64,000 nucleotides of DNA from SFLA01 sp045595165 (GCA_045595165.1 JAZNZY010000005.1:42837-106836); one strand, 5' to 3'. Numbered from the stretch's first letter, positions 1 through 8,711 are shown. Notes: generated by a model from the letters alone, not told the origin. A program made the numbers and translations.

Positions 1-2
1 TG

Positions 3-3000
3 CGCGCCGCAGACGAAACGGAAGCCGCGCTCCTTATGCAGGAGAGTATGGAAAAGGCGCTGAACGAGGGATATGAAAGCCAAAAAACGGATTTCATGCT
101 GTTGGCAGACGGATTTTCCGGACGAAAAAGCGACAAACGCTTTGCGGATATAATGCTGGGATTATACAAGGAATTGCGTGTATATCCCAATTACAGAGAA
201 TTTCTGGATACCCTCATAGCGGATTTTGAAAAAAACTGCCGAAACGAGGAGTATTCGGACACCGACGTGTGCGCCGTAATAATGGCGGAGGCGAGAGAAT
301 GTCTGCTTACCGCAAGAGAAGAATGTGAAAAGCTGTGCAAATATGCCACCGACGTTAAGGAGGATATATATTTACCCGCTCTTTTCGCTTTTACCGAGGA
401 GATGGACACACTGCTTTCCCTGTTCCCCGCAGGATACGACGCGGTTAAAGAGCGTATAAACGCTATGAAAAATCCCCGTCTGCCCTTGAAGGGATTTAAA
501 AGCGAAGAGCAAAAAGAAATTATAAGCAAAACCAAAAACGATATTTTTGAAGAAATAAAAAACATACGCAAGCGGTATTTTGTGTTTTCTTCCCGTACAA
601 ACCTTACGGATATGAAAACCAATCTGACCCTTATAAAAGCCGCAAGGGTTTTTTTGAAGGAGTTTGACTCTCTCTACACTTCCGCAAAGGAAAAAGCGGG
701 AGTAATAGATTTTTCCGACCAGGAGCATCTTATGCTTTCGCTGTTGGAAAAGGACGGTGCCCCCACGCCTCTGTGCCTTGAAATGAGGGGCAGCTTTGAC
801 GAGATCTACGTGGACGAATATCAGGACACAAACCCCTTGCAGGACAGAATATTCACCCTGCTTTCCTCCGACAACCGCTTTATGGTGGGCGACGTTAAGC
901 AGAGTATATACCGTTTCAGAAGCGCACACCCCGATATTTTCAGGGGTTACTGTAACGCTTTCGGTAAGACGAAAAACACCGAAAAAGTGATATTGCGGGA
1001 AAATTTCCGCTGTGACGAGAATATTATAAAGTTTTGCAACAATGTGTTTTCCGGAATAAAAGAGATAAGCGACAGTATGAATTATTCCGAGGAAGCCTTA
1101 ATATTTGCAAAAAAGGAAAATACGGGAGAAAAGCCCGTACGCTTTACCGTGATCACCGGCGGGGAAGACCTGACCGCCGAGGAAAAGCAACAAGCGGAAG
1201 CGGAATACATAGCAGACCGTATAAACAAGCTGATCGGTGCCCCGAAAAACGACGGCACGCCTATATGCTACGGCGATATTGCCATACTTTTTACCGCGCT
1301 TAAAAGCAATATAAGCGTATATAAAAAGGTTTTTGAGCAGGTAGGAATACCCTTTAAAGCCGAAAAAAGCGAAAGCTTGCTGGATAAGCAGGAAATACTC
1401 CTTGCCGTCGCCGCTTTGAAGGCGGTAGACAACCCCACGGCAGATATACCTCTGGCAAGCGTAATGCGTTCTCCCCTGTTTTGCTTTACCGCAGACGAAA
1501 TGCTTAAAATACGCCGCTGTGTGAAAAGCGATTGTCTTTACGATTGCTTGCAGGGTGCGGCAGGGGCTTATAAAGAGGACAGAGAAAAAGGCAAGCGTTA
1601 CCGCTGTTTCCCCTCCGTGCTGAGTGCAACACCCATCCCCCGCAGGATAGTAAAGGCGGAAAAGGGATTTATAAGCCGCGCGGTGAGCGAAAAATGCAAA
1701 AATATGCTTTACAAAATACATTTGTGGCGGCTTGCAGCCGAGGGAACTCCCGCCCACAGATTTATTTGGCAGCTTTACAACGAAAGCGGCATTATACCCG
1801 CCGTGCTGAGCGAAAAAGGCGGAGAGAAAAAATACCGCAATCTTATGCTGCTGTACGATTTCGCCCGAAGATTTGAGGAAACTTCCTACAAGGGCTTAAA
1901 CGCATTTTTGAAATACCTTGACGAAACCGAGGACCTTGAGGAGGCAAAAGCCCCCGACGAGGGCGGTAACACCGTAAAGCTTATGACCATACACCGTTCC
2001 AAGGGACTTGAGTTCCCCGTGGTATTTCTTGCGGATACAGACAGAAAGTTCAGAGGCGAAAGCGGAAGCGATTTTATACTGCGCAAGGACGGTATCGGAG
2101 TAAGATTCTCCCAGTACGGAGGCATGCTTACCAAAAACAACTGCGTAACCGACAGCCTGCTTATAAAAGAGCTTTGTGACAGCACCGCCGAAGAGGCGAG
2201 AAAGCTTTACGTTGCCCTTACCCGAGGCAGAGAACGGCTTTTCGTTACAGCAAAAGCCGAAGATGTTTCAGATCTGGGCGGAAATATGCGCACAGGCATT
2301 TGCCACGCCGACTGGATAATACAGGCGGTGGGAACCGAAGGTGCATCCTTTTACGTTTTTGAAACGGTGGATTGCCAAAATGTAAAAGCAGACGAATCCG
2401 TTAATGAAAAAAGGATATTCCTCCCGCCCGAATCAGATCTGCGGGAAAGGCTCACCTTTGTTTACCCCGAAAGCGGCTGGGATACTCCCGCAAAAATTTC
2501 CGTTTCGGAAATACGGCCCGGACTTTTGGAGGAGGAAGAGTATACCCGAACTGTAACTCACAGCCGTATTTTACGCAAGCCCGCTTTCCTTGGAAAAGCG
2601 GGAATATCCGCCGCAGACAAGGGCACGGCAAACCATTTGTTTATGCAGTTTGCAGATTTTGAAAACGTAATGAAAAACGGCGTAGAGGAAGAAGCCCGCC
2701 GTCTTGCGGAAAAAGGCTTTATAACCGACGAACAGCTTTCGCTTATGAGCTACACGGCTCTTGATAAATTCTTTTCATCCGACCTTTACCGCCGTATGCG
2801 GGAATCAAAAGCACTCTACCGCGAAAAACGCTTTTCCGTGGAGGAGAGCGATACAGTGGTAGGCGGCACGGGAAAGGAAAGAATACTGGTTCAGGGAGTT
2901 ATAGACTGCTTTTTCCAAAATCCCGACGGAACCTACACTGTAGTGGACTACAAGACCGACCGCACCACCGATAAAAACGAGCTTATTGCGCGTCACAGAG

Positions 3001-3107
3001 CACAGATAAGCTTTTACCGAGCGGCAGTGGAGCGTATGACGGGTAAAACCGTATCCAAAGCGGTCATATATTCATTCTCTATCGGAGATGAAATAGAGGT
3101 AATATAA
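3..3107 (+). CDS. addA: AddA helicase-nuclease subunit (5' partial)
   Basis: Subunit A of the AddAB (RexAB) complex, a cytoplasmic ATP-driven helicase and nuclease that resects double-strand breaks and prepares ends for RecA. The frame is open to the window edge, so the start codon and Walker A motif lie outside; about 150 residues seem to be missing from a family of about 1,200. Visible in order are motif II DEYQD (near base 815), motif III GDVKQSIYRFR (near 890), motif IV LRENFRC (near 1000), motif V TIHRSKGLEFP (near 1985), motif VI YVALTRGRERL (near 2205) and a C-terminal RecB-type nuclease with GVID and DYKTDR (2895-2960). addB normally lies just upstream, outside the window. A terminator follows at 3186-3216. 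Confidence 0.96.
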   Translation, partial: RAADETEAALLMQESMEKALNEGYESQKTDFMLLADGFSGRKSDKRFADIMLGLYKELRVYPNYREFLDTLIADFEKNCRNEEYSDTDVCAVIMAEARECLLTAREECEKLCKYATDVKEDIYLPALFAFTEEMDTLLSLFPAGYDAVKERINAMKNPRLPLKGFKSEEQKEIISKTKNDIFEEIKNIRKRYFVFSSRTNLTDMKTNLTLIKAARVFLKEFDSLYTSAKEKAGVIDFSDQEHLMLSLLEKDGAPTPLCLEMRGSFDEIYVDEYQDTNPLQDRIFTLLSSDNRFMVGDVKQSIYRFRSAHPDIFRGYCNAFGKTKNTEKVILRENFRCDENIIKFCNNVFSGIKEISDSMNYSEEALIFAKKENTGEKPVRFTVITGGEDLTAEEKQQAEAEYIADRINKLIGAPKNDGTPICYGDIAILFTALKSNISVYKKVFEQVGIPFKAEKSESLLDKQEILLAVAALKAVDNPTADIPLASVMRSPLFCFTADEMLKIRRCVKSDCLYDCLQGAAGAYKEDREKGKRYRCFPSVLSATPIPRRIVKAEKGFISRAVSEKCKNMLYKIHLWRLAAEGTPAHRFIWQLYNESGIIPAVLSEKGGEKKYRNLMLLYDFARRFEETSYKGLNAFLKYLDETEDLEEAKAPDEGGNTVKLMTIHRSKGLEFPVVFLADTDRKFRGESGSDFILRKDGIGVRFSQYGGMLTKNNCVTDSLLIKELCDSTAEEARKLYVALTRGRERLFVTAKAEDVSDLGGNMRTGICHADWIIQAVGTEGASFYVFETVDCQNVKADESVNEKRIFLPPESDLRERLTFVYPESGWDTPAKISVSEIRPGLLEEEEYTRTVTHSRILRKPAFLGKAGISAADKGTANHLFMQFADFENVMKNGVEEEARRLAEKGFITDEQLSLMSYTALDKFFSSDLYRRMRESKALYREKRFSVEESDTVVGGTGKERILVQGVIDCFFQNPDGTYTVVDYKTDRTTDKNELIARHRAQISFYRAAVERMTGKTVSKAVIYSFSIGDEIEVI

Positions 3108-3155
3108 CGAGAAACTGTGGTTGATTTTTGTTCACGGAACAAAAATCTTCCTTAA

Positions 3156-3185
3156 TTCCTCATTCATCATTTCTCATTCATCATT
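3156..3185. repeat. ATGA/CATT short tandem repeat
   Basis: Degenerate tandem of the word CTCATTCATCATTT between addA and its terminator. A close relative sits at 47605-47640, also beside a terminator, and a looser one (GATGAACTAT units) at 54785-54817. Function unknown. Confidence 0.6.
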
Positions 3186-3216
3186 AAAAAACGCCCGAAA
3201 ATATCGGGCGTTTTTG
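3186..3216. terminator. Terminator shared by addA and spoIIQ
   Basis: Eight-base-pair stem ACGCCCGA/TCGGGCGT with a 5-base loop, flanked by A-run and T-run, so it can work in both directions for the converging addA and spoIIQ. Confidence 0.88.
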
Positions 3217-3217
3217 T

Positions 3218-3892
3218 TTACTTATTAACTTTGTCCAGATATATCTGAGGATCTACCTGATTATCGCTTATCTTTACTTCAAAATGGAGATGAGGAACGG
3301 TTGCGGATTCAATAATGGCAGTTTCACCAACCGTACCGATCTGCTGTCCCGCTTTTACGGAAGCACCCACCTCAATACCTTCGGAAAGCGTTGCGTCCAG
3401 ATTTGCATATACGGTAGACACCTTATTTTCGTGAGCGATCTCCACCACGGTACCGTAAAAAGCATCATTATAGATGGCGGATACCATTCCGTCGGTATAG
3501 CTTACTACAGCAGTACCCTTTTCGGCGGCGATATCAACGCCGGTGTGGGTTCGGTAATCCTGCATGGTGGGCGAAAACACCAGCTCGGTAACAGAATGTG
3601 CGGTAACGATATTTCCCGAAACGGGCATACGGTATTCGGGCGCGGGAATAATATCCGCAGGAATATCGGTAGGATTATTGCCTACGGGAGTATCCGAAAT
3701 GTCGGGAAGCTGTATCGAAGGTACGGATATTTCGGGCAGAGAAATATCATCCGCTTGATTTATGGAATAAATGCTTATTGCCATAACCGCCACGGTAACC
3801 ACAGCTGCCGTCATATACACATACGCAGAATACCGCTTAAAAACCTTTGCCGCAGGTATCTTTTTGAATTTAAAGCCCTTTTTTTCCTTCAT
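3218..3892 (-). CDS. spoIIQ: SpoIIQ-like M23 (LytM) sporulation protein
   Basis: Forespore membrane protein of the engulfment machinery; in endospore formers it pairs with SpoIIIAH to build the channel linking forespore and mother cell. The 224 residues show a basic N-terminus, one transmembrane helix (about 23-45), a Pro/Asp-rich linker and a LytM domain (about 115-220). Both metal-binding motifs are present, HTGVD and HLHFE, so unlike Bacillus SpoIIQ it could be an active endopeptidase, as in several Clostridia. spoIID lies 60 bp upstream on the same strand, the usual clostridial pairing, and a sigma-F-like promoter lies between them. The family call alone could also fit another M23 protein; the neighbour makes SpoIIQ much more likely. 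Confidence 0.88.
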   Translation of the reverse strand: MKEKKGFKFKKIPAAKVFKRYSAYVYMTAAVVTVAVMAISIYSINQADDISLPEISVPSIQLPDISDTPVGNNPTDIPADIIPAPEYRMPVSGNIVTAHSVTELVFSPTMQDYRTHTGVDIAAEKGTAVVSYTDGMVSAIYNDAFYGTVVEIAHENKVSTVYANLDATLSEGIEVGASVKAGQQIGTVGETAIIESATVPHLHFEVKISDNQVDPQIYLDKVNK

Positions 3893-3925
3893 ATTAAAGA
3901 AATCCCCCTTTTATATTTCGGTTTT

Positions 3926-3954
3926 ATTTTGCCCATATAAAGGGGGATATATTC
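3926..3954 (-). promoter_or_regulatory. Candidate sigma-F promoter of spoIIQ
   Basis: On the minus strand GAATA, 15 bases, GGGCAAAAT. The second box fits the sigma-F/G -10 pattern GGNNANAMT fully and the first fits GYATA at 4 of 5 positions. spoIIQ is a sigma-F gene in Bacillus, so position and factor agree. Confidence 0.55.
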
Positions 3955-4738
3955 ATACCAAACGAGTTATTTCCGCGCCGTAGAAATAATTGCATATTAT
4001 TTGTTTATAGGTTTTGCCGTCAGATGCCAGCAGATATGTCCCGTAAAGAGAAAGTCCCAAACCGTTTCCCTCTCCCTTGGTTAACACGGTATAGCCTCCG
4101 TCGGCGTTGAGATGTAAAGAAAAATCCACGCTTGAAACAGAAAAATATTTTATAAATTCCAAAACGTCTGCATCTTCTTTTTCAAACGATATCCGTTTTG
4201 CCTTTCCGTCCTTCCCATAGGAAACCCCCTTTACCTCCCCTTTTCCGAAGGAAAGCATTTCTTCCCGCGTGATGACCGCTTCCCCGTAAAACAACGGATA
4301 TGAGCTTTCGTCGGGCGTGAAGGAGGCTTTAAGATAGGGCTCGGTTCCGTCGGCGGTATTCTGATAAGAGCTTGCGTGAAAGCAAGCGTTAATGATCTTG
4401 CCGTTAAATGTTATGTATTCTCCCGATGTGGCGTTCACCGCTTCCTTCATAGCGCTATACACCTTTTTGCCGTGTTCTTCGGAGGTTAAAGCACATATAT
4501 CCTCATACCTTCCCTCGGGCAGTACCTTTCCGTGAAACGCAGTGTAGGTGCGCAGAGTTACGGCGATCGCCTTTAAGGCTTCGGCAGGCAAAATGTCGGT
4601 GCCCATTCCCAGCATAACGGCAAGAACGTATTCGTCATCGGGTAAAACGTACTCCGTCTTTTCTCCCACGGAAGGATACAACGGCAAAAGCGCCACCCAT
4701 AAAAAAGTGAATAAAAAAAGAAGCAGAAAATTCTTCAT
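3953..4738 (-). CDS. spoIID: Stage II sporulation protein D (SpoIID)
   Basis: Lytic transglycosylase that trims peptidoglycan during engulfment, acting with SpoIIP and SpoIIM at the mother-cell membrane. The 261-residue protein begins with one hydrophobic segment (about 3-20). The SpoIID core follows: an ILPAEALKAIAVTLRTY stretch holding the conserved Glu of the family, then CFHASSYQNTADGTEPYL, which corresponds to the conserved Ser/His-containing stretch. It is somewhat shorter than Bacillus SpoIID (343 residues). It is transcribed toward spoIIQ. The ribosome site is GAAAGGATATC before ATG. Confidence 0.9.
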   Translation of the reverse strand: MKNFLLLFLFTFLWVALLPLYPSVGEKTEYVLPDDEYVLAVMLGMGTDILPAEALKAIAVTLRTYTAFHGKVLPEGRYEDICALTSEEHGKKVYSAMKEAVNATSGEYITFNGKIINACFHASSYQNTADGTEPYLKASFTPDESSYPLFYGEAVITREEMLSFGKGEVKGVSYGKDGKAKRISFEKEDADVLEFIKYFSVSSVDFSLHLNADGGYTVLTKGEGNGLGLSLYGTYLLASDGKTYKQIICNYFYGAEITRLV

Positions 4739-4784
4739 AAAAAAGATATCCTTTCTGCTTCAATTATATTCGGTTTTAAAAAAA

Positions 4785-5627
4785 CTATGCCTCTGCGGAT
4801 ACGGTCGTTTCCTCTTCAACCGCAGCGGAAATAAATACCAGACGGCAGGCGATATAGAATACCATTACCAGATCCGCAATGCAGAACACGGTCACATCAG
4901 TAAACTTTATGGGCCAGAACAAAGAAAGATACAAAGCGGGAACGCTGTACGTAAGAACCAGCATACAAGTTACGAGCCCTAAAAATGCGTACATCTTTTT
5001 GCGGCGGTAGCCCACTGTATTTCTTCCCTCACAGCACAAAAACAGCAAAAGCGATGCAAGTCCCACAAGGTGGTAGCTGTATGAAGATGCGTTTACGGTC
5101 AGGCTTCGCTCCATAAAATCATTAAGCAATCTCACCGCGGTAAACAAAATAGGAGCAACGGAAAGAACGGGTATAACACGCTTGAGCCGTGCCTTTGCCC
5201 GACGGGAGGATATGCAGAGAAAATAAACGGCGGAAACTACCGCAAGCACCAACACACCGATAAACCAACCGGAAAAACGCCTTTTCTCAAAAACAAAGAG
5301 GTAGCCGTAATAAACAACTAACGTTAACAGCGTCATTCCCAAAAGGGCGGATGCGAAATTAACAAGTGCGTTATCCTTTTCGGGAAAGCGCTTTATCTTA
5401 CCTGCAAATATTGCAGAGCCGACCAAAAACAGCAAAGCAAATACTGCGCAGAATACGGCAAACACCGTAGGCGCATTGCTTCCCTCAAGATAATACAGCC
5501 CGTCCTTGCCGAGGGATTCCATTTCTATGTTATCCGTAACAAGAAACAGACGCACTACAGACATACAGACCGATGCAATTAACGAAACTAATATAAATAT
5601 ATTGTATTTTTTAACATTTCCCGACAT
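4785..5627 (-). CDS. Multi-pass membrane protein, unknown
   Basis: 280 residues with about seven or eight predicted membrane helices (near 10-28, 55-75, 92-112, 120-140, 152-170, 185-200, 213-235, 240-260), short loops and an acidic C-tail ending EEETTVSAEA. No catalytic or transport motif is recognised. It lies between two SpoIID-domain genes on the same strand but has its own promoter at 5659-5687, so a role in sporulation cannot be assumed. Confidence 0.7.
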   Translation of the reverse strand: MSGNVKKYNIFILVSLIASVCMSVVRLFLVTDNIEMESLGKDGLYYLEGSNAPTVFAVFCAVFALLFLVGSAIFAGKIKRFPEKDNALVNFASALLGMTLLTLVVYYGYLFVFEKRRFSGWFIGVLVLAVVSAVYFLCISSRRAKARLKRVIPVLSVAPILFTAVRLLNDFMERSLTVNASSYSYHLVGLASLLLFLCCEGRNTVGYRRKKMYAFLGLVTCMLVLTYSVPALYLSLFWPIKFTDVTVFCIADLVMVFYIACRLVFISAAVEEETTVSAEA

Positions 5628-5658
5628 AAGGTTTTCCCCTTCTCGTAGCGTACGGGTA

Positions 5659-5687
5659 ATTATACAATGTTTTTTTTGAATTGTAAA
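5659..5687 (-). promoter_or_regulatory. Sigma-A promoter, membrane protein gene
   Basis: TTTACA, 17 bases, TATAAT on the minus strand, about 30 bp upstream of the start at 5627. Confidence 0.65.
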
Positions 5688-5722
5688 GAACCCTCGGGAT
5701 TTATTTGCAGTTTGTTAAAAAT

Positions 5723-7012
5723 TTACCAATCAAAATCCGTGCAGGGCATAATGACCGTGCCGGGAAAATAAAAGGCAAGTATGCTTTGCCAGGAATGACC
5801 CTCAACACCCATCTGGTGTCCTCCCCGCTGGCTGTAGCCCACACCGTGTCCGTTTCCGATACCGTGTATGGTTATTCCGCCGGGAACGGGCTCGATAGTA
5901 AAATTGGCACATCTTACGCCCAGAACAGCCATAATGTTGCCGCCGAACTTTATTTCGCTTACCTTACCTGCGGTATCCACTATATTTAATCGGTAAACAT
6001 AGGTGCCTCCGTAAGGGTCGGTTTCGGCAATGGTAACCGCCGCAACGGATCCCGTGGTGGTATATGCTTTAAGTCTTTTGCTTAATTGCTCGTAGGTATA
6101 GGTTACTTCCCACCGTCCGCCGTAATCAAGGGGCTCGTTTTCGTACCTGACTACGCGAAGATAGGGTATATCCGCTCCCACCCACGCCGCAAAGCTGGAG
6201 CAGGAGTTGTATCCGTGGCTGGAGCTGTACGCCACCAGACAAGGAACACCGTTATAGGTAAGCACCATTCCCTTGGTATCGTCCACGGCTTTATCGTTTG
6301 TTTCATCGCGGTGATGGGTGCCTCTGTAGGACTGACAGCAGTTAAAGCAGCAAAGATCAAATTCCTCGCCATGGTCCTTTGCCACGAAAACCAGAGTACG
6401 GCATATTACCGCAAAGGCTTTTCGGCTTTCATAAGAGCCGTCCGCGCCGATCTCCGCAGAAAGCACGCCTTTTACGTAAGTTTCTATATCTACGCGGTTG
6501 ACAACGGTTATACCGTATCTTCCGCAGGTCAGCAGTATCGTACCCTCATATGCCCAGCCGGTCGAAGAAAGAGTGATCTCCGAACCCGAGCGCACGCACG
6601 CCTTTTGACACACCTGCCCGTCCACATACATAATTCCGTTTTCCCATTTTACGGAAAGCGTCTTATACACATCCCCTCCGTAAAGCAGCATATCTCCCTC
6701 GCTTGCGGTCAGTTCAAGTGATCTATAAGCGTCCCTTCCGTAGCTGAGTCCCACGTCTATCAGACGGTCCTGTACCGTTTCGGTTTCGGGGCGATGCAAG
6801 ATAACCGGGAGCGCAGGTTCGCTGAAATCCGCGTACGTCTGCTCCTCGCTCTCTCCGGAAGAGGAATCCTGCAGTTGGGACAGATCGTCTTCCCCGAAAG
6901 ACTCGCCGCCCTCATCCCCGCAAGATGCCAACGAAACCGGCAGCGAAGCGAACAATATAAGCAACGCAAGCAGCACTGCTATTTGTTTTCCAGCAGTTAA
7001 TTTCGTGAGCAT
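5723..7012 (-). CDS. SpoIID/LytB-domain lipoprotein
   Basis: Exported lipoprotein of 429 residues: signal peptide with lipobox LASC (Cys about 31), a Ser/Glu-rich spacer, then a SpoIID/LytB domain from about 85 to the end. The domain shows YVKGVLSAEIG, with the Glu that matches the SpoIID catalytic position, and the closing GHGVGYSQRGG signature. Proteins of this group cut or remodel peptidoglycan, and similar genes occur as amidase enhancers. The pair CCFNCCQ (about 222-228) is unusual for the family. It is separate from spoIID at 3953 and has a vegetative-type promoter (7066-7093), which suggests a role in wall turnover during growth. Confidence 0.85.
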   Translation of the reverse strand: MLTKLTAGKQIAVLLALLILFASLPVSLASCGDEGGESFGEDDLSQLQDSSSGESEEQTYADFSEPALPVILHRPETETVQDRLIDVGLSYGRDAYRSLELTASEGDMLLYGGDVYKTLSVKWENGIMYVDGQVCQKACVRSGSEITLSSTGWAYEGTILLTCGRYGITVVNRVDIETYVKGVLSAEIGADGSYESRKAFAVICRTLVFVAKDHGEEFDLCCFNCCQSYRGTHHRDETNDKAVDDTKGMVLTYNGVPCLVAYSSSHGYNSCSSFAAWVGADIPYLRVVRYENEPLDYGGRWEVTYTYEQLSKRLKAYTTTGSVAAVTIAETDPYGGTYVYRLNIVDTAGKVSEIKFGGNIMAVLGVRCANFTIEPVPGGITIHGIGNGHGVGYSQRGGHQMGVEGHSWQSILAFYFPGTVIMPCTDFDW

Positions 7013-7065
7013 TTTCTTCTCCTTTTAAAAACAAAACTGATCGGAAATATTTGGGATAGTGTAAT

Positions 7066-7093
7066 ATTATACCAAAAAGCAAGGCGTTGTCAA
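7066..7093 (-). promoter_or_regulatory. Sigma-A promoter, SpoIID/LytB lipoprotein
   Basis: TTGACA, 16 bases, TATAAT on the minus strand; the leader of about 50 bases ends in an AAAAGGAGA ribosome site. Confidence 0.78.
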
Positions 7094-7180
7094 TGTTTTT
7101 TTGAATTTTTCACCGCAGAAACGGCATAAAACCCATATGTTTTGACAGTTTTACGGGTTAAATTTTGGTTTTTTACAGCA

Positions 7181-7211
7181 AAAAGCCAAGTCGGAAAACG
7201 GCTTGGCTTTT
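7181..7211 (-). terminator. Terminator after HAD phosphatase gene
   Basis: Stem AAAAGCCAAG/CTTGGCTTTT followed on the minus strand by a T-run, starting 5 bp past the stop at 7216. Confidence 0.8.
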
Positions 7212-7215
7212 GAAA

Positions 7216-7902
7216 CTATTTAACGATTTCCGCAATTTTACCCAGATCATCAATTTCATATGTAACGGGAATATCCGTTTTATTGGGCTTGTGCTCAGGG
7301 TTAAACCAACAGGTATCTATCCCCGCAATAAACCCGCCTTTCATATCGCTTGTGAGGGAATCTCCGATCAAAAGCACCTCGTTTTTGTTGGTTATACCGA
7401 GGTTTTCGAACACGTAATCAAAATACGCTTTGTTCGGTTTTTCTGCACCCACGTTTTCGGATATAAACACGGCGTCAAAAACCTCGTTCAGACCCGAAAG
7501 CCGTAATTTCTTTTCCTGGGCTGTCTTTGTTCCGTTTGTAACGGCGGCAAGAACGTATTTCCCTTTTTGGGAAAGAAGAATATCCTGCGCTTTATCAACA
7601 AACTCTATATGGTCCCCAAGGGTTATTTGGTAATCTTCGTTGAAATTTTCCGCTATGCTTGTATCCACGCCTATTTCCCCGAAAAACGCCCGAAACCTTC
7701 CGACCAGAATTTCTGCTTTGGTAAGCTCGTTCCGTTCCAGCATCTGCCAGTATTTTACGTTTATTCCCGAATACAGCTTTAACATCTCATCACTGCATTC
7801 TCCTATTTTATATTTTTTAAACAGCACTCGTATTGCATACGCCTCTGCCGCAAGGAAATTAAGCACCGTTCCGTCTATATCCCATAACAAATATTTGTAC
7901 AT
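7216..7902 (-). CDS. YjjG/YfnB-type HAD nucleotidase
   Basis: Cytoplasmic haloacid-dehalogenase phosphatase of 228 residues, most like the YjjG/YfnB group that dephosphorylates (often non-canonical) pyrimidine nucleotides. Motif I is WDIDGTVL at the N-terminus with the nucleophile and acid Asp; motif II is VTNGTK; the Lys of motif III is in AEKPNKAYF; motif IV is LLIGDSLTSDMKGG, followed by the AGIDTCWFNP stretch typical of this subgroup. The ATG at 7902 is preferred over one 54 bp upstream because GAGGAAGGAA sits just before it and residue 1 then aligns with the family. The gene follows the unknown gene at 7920 by 17 bp, so the two are probably co-transcribed. Confidence 0.9.
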   Translation of the reverse strand: MYKYLLWDIDGTVLNFLAAEAYAIRVLFKKYKIGECSDEMLKLYSGINVKYWQMLERNELTKAEILVGRFRAFFGEIGVDTSIAENFNEDYQITLGDHIEFVDKAQDILLSQKGKYVLAAVTNGTKTAQEKKLRLSGLNEVFDAVFISENVGAEKPNKAYFDYVFENLGITNKNEVLLIGDSLTSDMKGGFIAGIDTCWFNPEHKPNKTDIPVTYEIDDLGKIAEIVK

Positions 7903-7919
7903 TACAATTCCTTCCTCGC

Positions 7920-8411
7920 TCACCTTTCGGCGATATTTATTTTTACCGTGTACCAAGCTTCGCTTTTATATTCATCCCATTCAATAATAACATTTTTGAA
8001 TGTAAAGAGAACCGTAAAAAACGGATCTTTGGATATTGCATCAATAAAATGGGTAGTTCCTTCTTTTATGCCTAAATCTAAAACGGTTAATCCGGACGCT
8101 AATTGGTGCGAAAAGCGGGAATGAGCGGAACTTCCCTTTAAAATGATTTGCGGTTCGGCAGTATGAAGCTCACCATTTTCGTCTTGATGCCAGGTTCTTC
8201 CCGGCTCATAAGACAGCAGATCGAATCCTTCAAAGGTAATAAGGGCGTTTTCGATTTCCATATCTGTTTCGTGAGAGTTTTGCGCCGTGCCTTTGTGAAT
8301 ATTCAAGCAATTTGCTTTAACCTTTAAACAGTTGTTTTCAAATGCCACAAGTGAGAATTCCGCATCGTGGAATTCGAAATCAGATAGTCTGTTTACAGAA
8401 TTATATCTCAT
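7920..8411 (-). CDS. Unknown 163-residue protein
   Basis: Soluble protein without signal peptide or membrane helix. The N-terminal FEFHDAEF recalls small proteins of unknown function with a conserved FHDA stretch. Several alternating beta segments are likely (LKVKANCL, ALITFEGF, PQIILKGS, FTVLFTFKNVIIEW). It precedes the HAD phosphatase in what looks like a two-gene operon with promoter 8432-8460. The start is supported by GGCGGTGATG ahead of ATG. Function not recognised. Confidence 0.72.
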   Translation of the reverse strand: MRYNSVNRLSDFEFHDAEFSLVAFENNCLKVKANCLNIHKGTAQNSHETDMEIENALITFEGFDLLSYEPGRTWHQDENGELHTAEPQIILKGSSAHSRFSHQLASGLTVLDLGIKEGTTHFIDAISKDPFFTVLFTFKNVIIEWDEYKSEAWYTVKINIAER

Positions 8412-8431
8412 AACATCACCGCCTTTTCATC

Positions 8432-8460
8432 AGTATATTACAATATATGGAAAATTGCAA
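8432..8460 (-). promoter_or_regulatory. Sigma-A promoter for 8411-7216 operon
   Basis: TTGCAA, 17 bases, TATACT on the minus strand, 20 bp upstream of the start codon. Confidence 0.65.
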
Positions 8461-8470
8461 TGTTCAGTTT

Positions 8471-8632
8471 GCGCGGAGCGCAACATCGTTGGGCGCAAGC
8501 CCACATCATTTGCGGCTTGTCGCAACTTCATTTGCAACTTGTTGCAACATCGTTTTGTGTCCGCAAGCGGACATGATGTTCTCGCTTTGCTCGAAATGAT
8601 GTTGACCTTCGGTCAAATGATGTTGTGTCCTT
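8471..8632. repeat. Array of about eight short hairpins
   Basis: A run of small inverted repeats (for example GGGC-GCAA-GCCC, TGCAA-CTTG-TTGCA, TGTCCG-CAAG-CGGACA, GACC-TTC-GGTC) at a step of about 20-24 bases. They are separated by the spacer AACATCRTT in the left half and its reverse complement AAYGATGTT in the right half, so the array is roughly mirror-symmetric about base 8558. It contains no plausible gene and lies between a promoter and a tRNA terminator. Confidence 0.8.
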
Positions 8633-8634
8633 TG

Positions 8635-8663
8635 CCCCACGAAACTTCGTTTCGCGGGGACCC
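8635..8663. repeat. Family A repeat (variant)
   Basis: CCCCACGAAAC-TTC-GTTTCGCGGGGACCC: the GGGGACCC end of family A with a different stem, joined to the right end of the hairpin array. Confidence 0.6.
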
Positions 8664-8681
8664 AAAAGCGGACACAAATGA

Positions 8682-8711
8682 AAAAATCCAAGTCTTTCGA
8701 CTTGGATTTTT
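8682..8711 (-). terminator. Terminator of tRNA-Leu
   Basis: Stem AATCCAAGTC/GACTTGGATT with a 4-base loop, directly after the tRNA on the minus strand and ending in a T-run. Confidence 0.85.

Noticed and set aside
8471..8632. Possible CRISPR array
   Set aside because: Units are about 20-24 bases, the conserved part is only 8-9 bases, the variable parts are self-complementary hairpins, and no cas gene is near.
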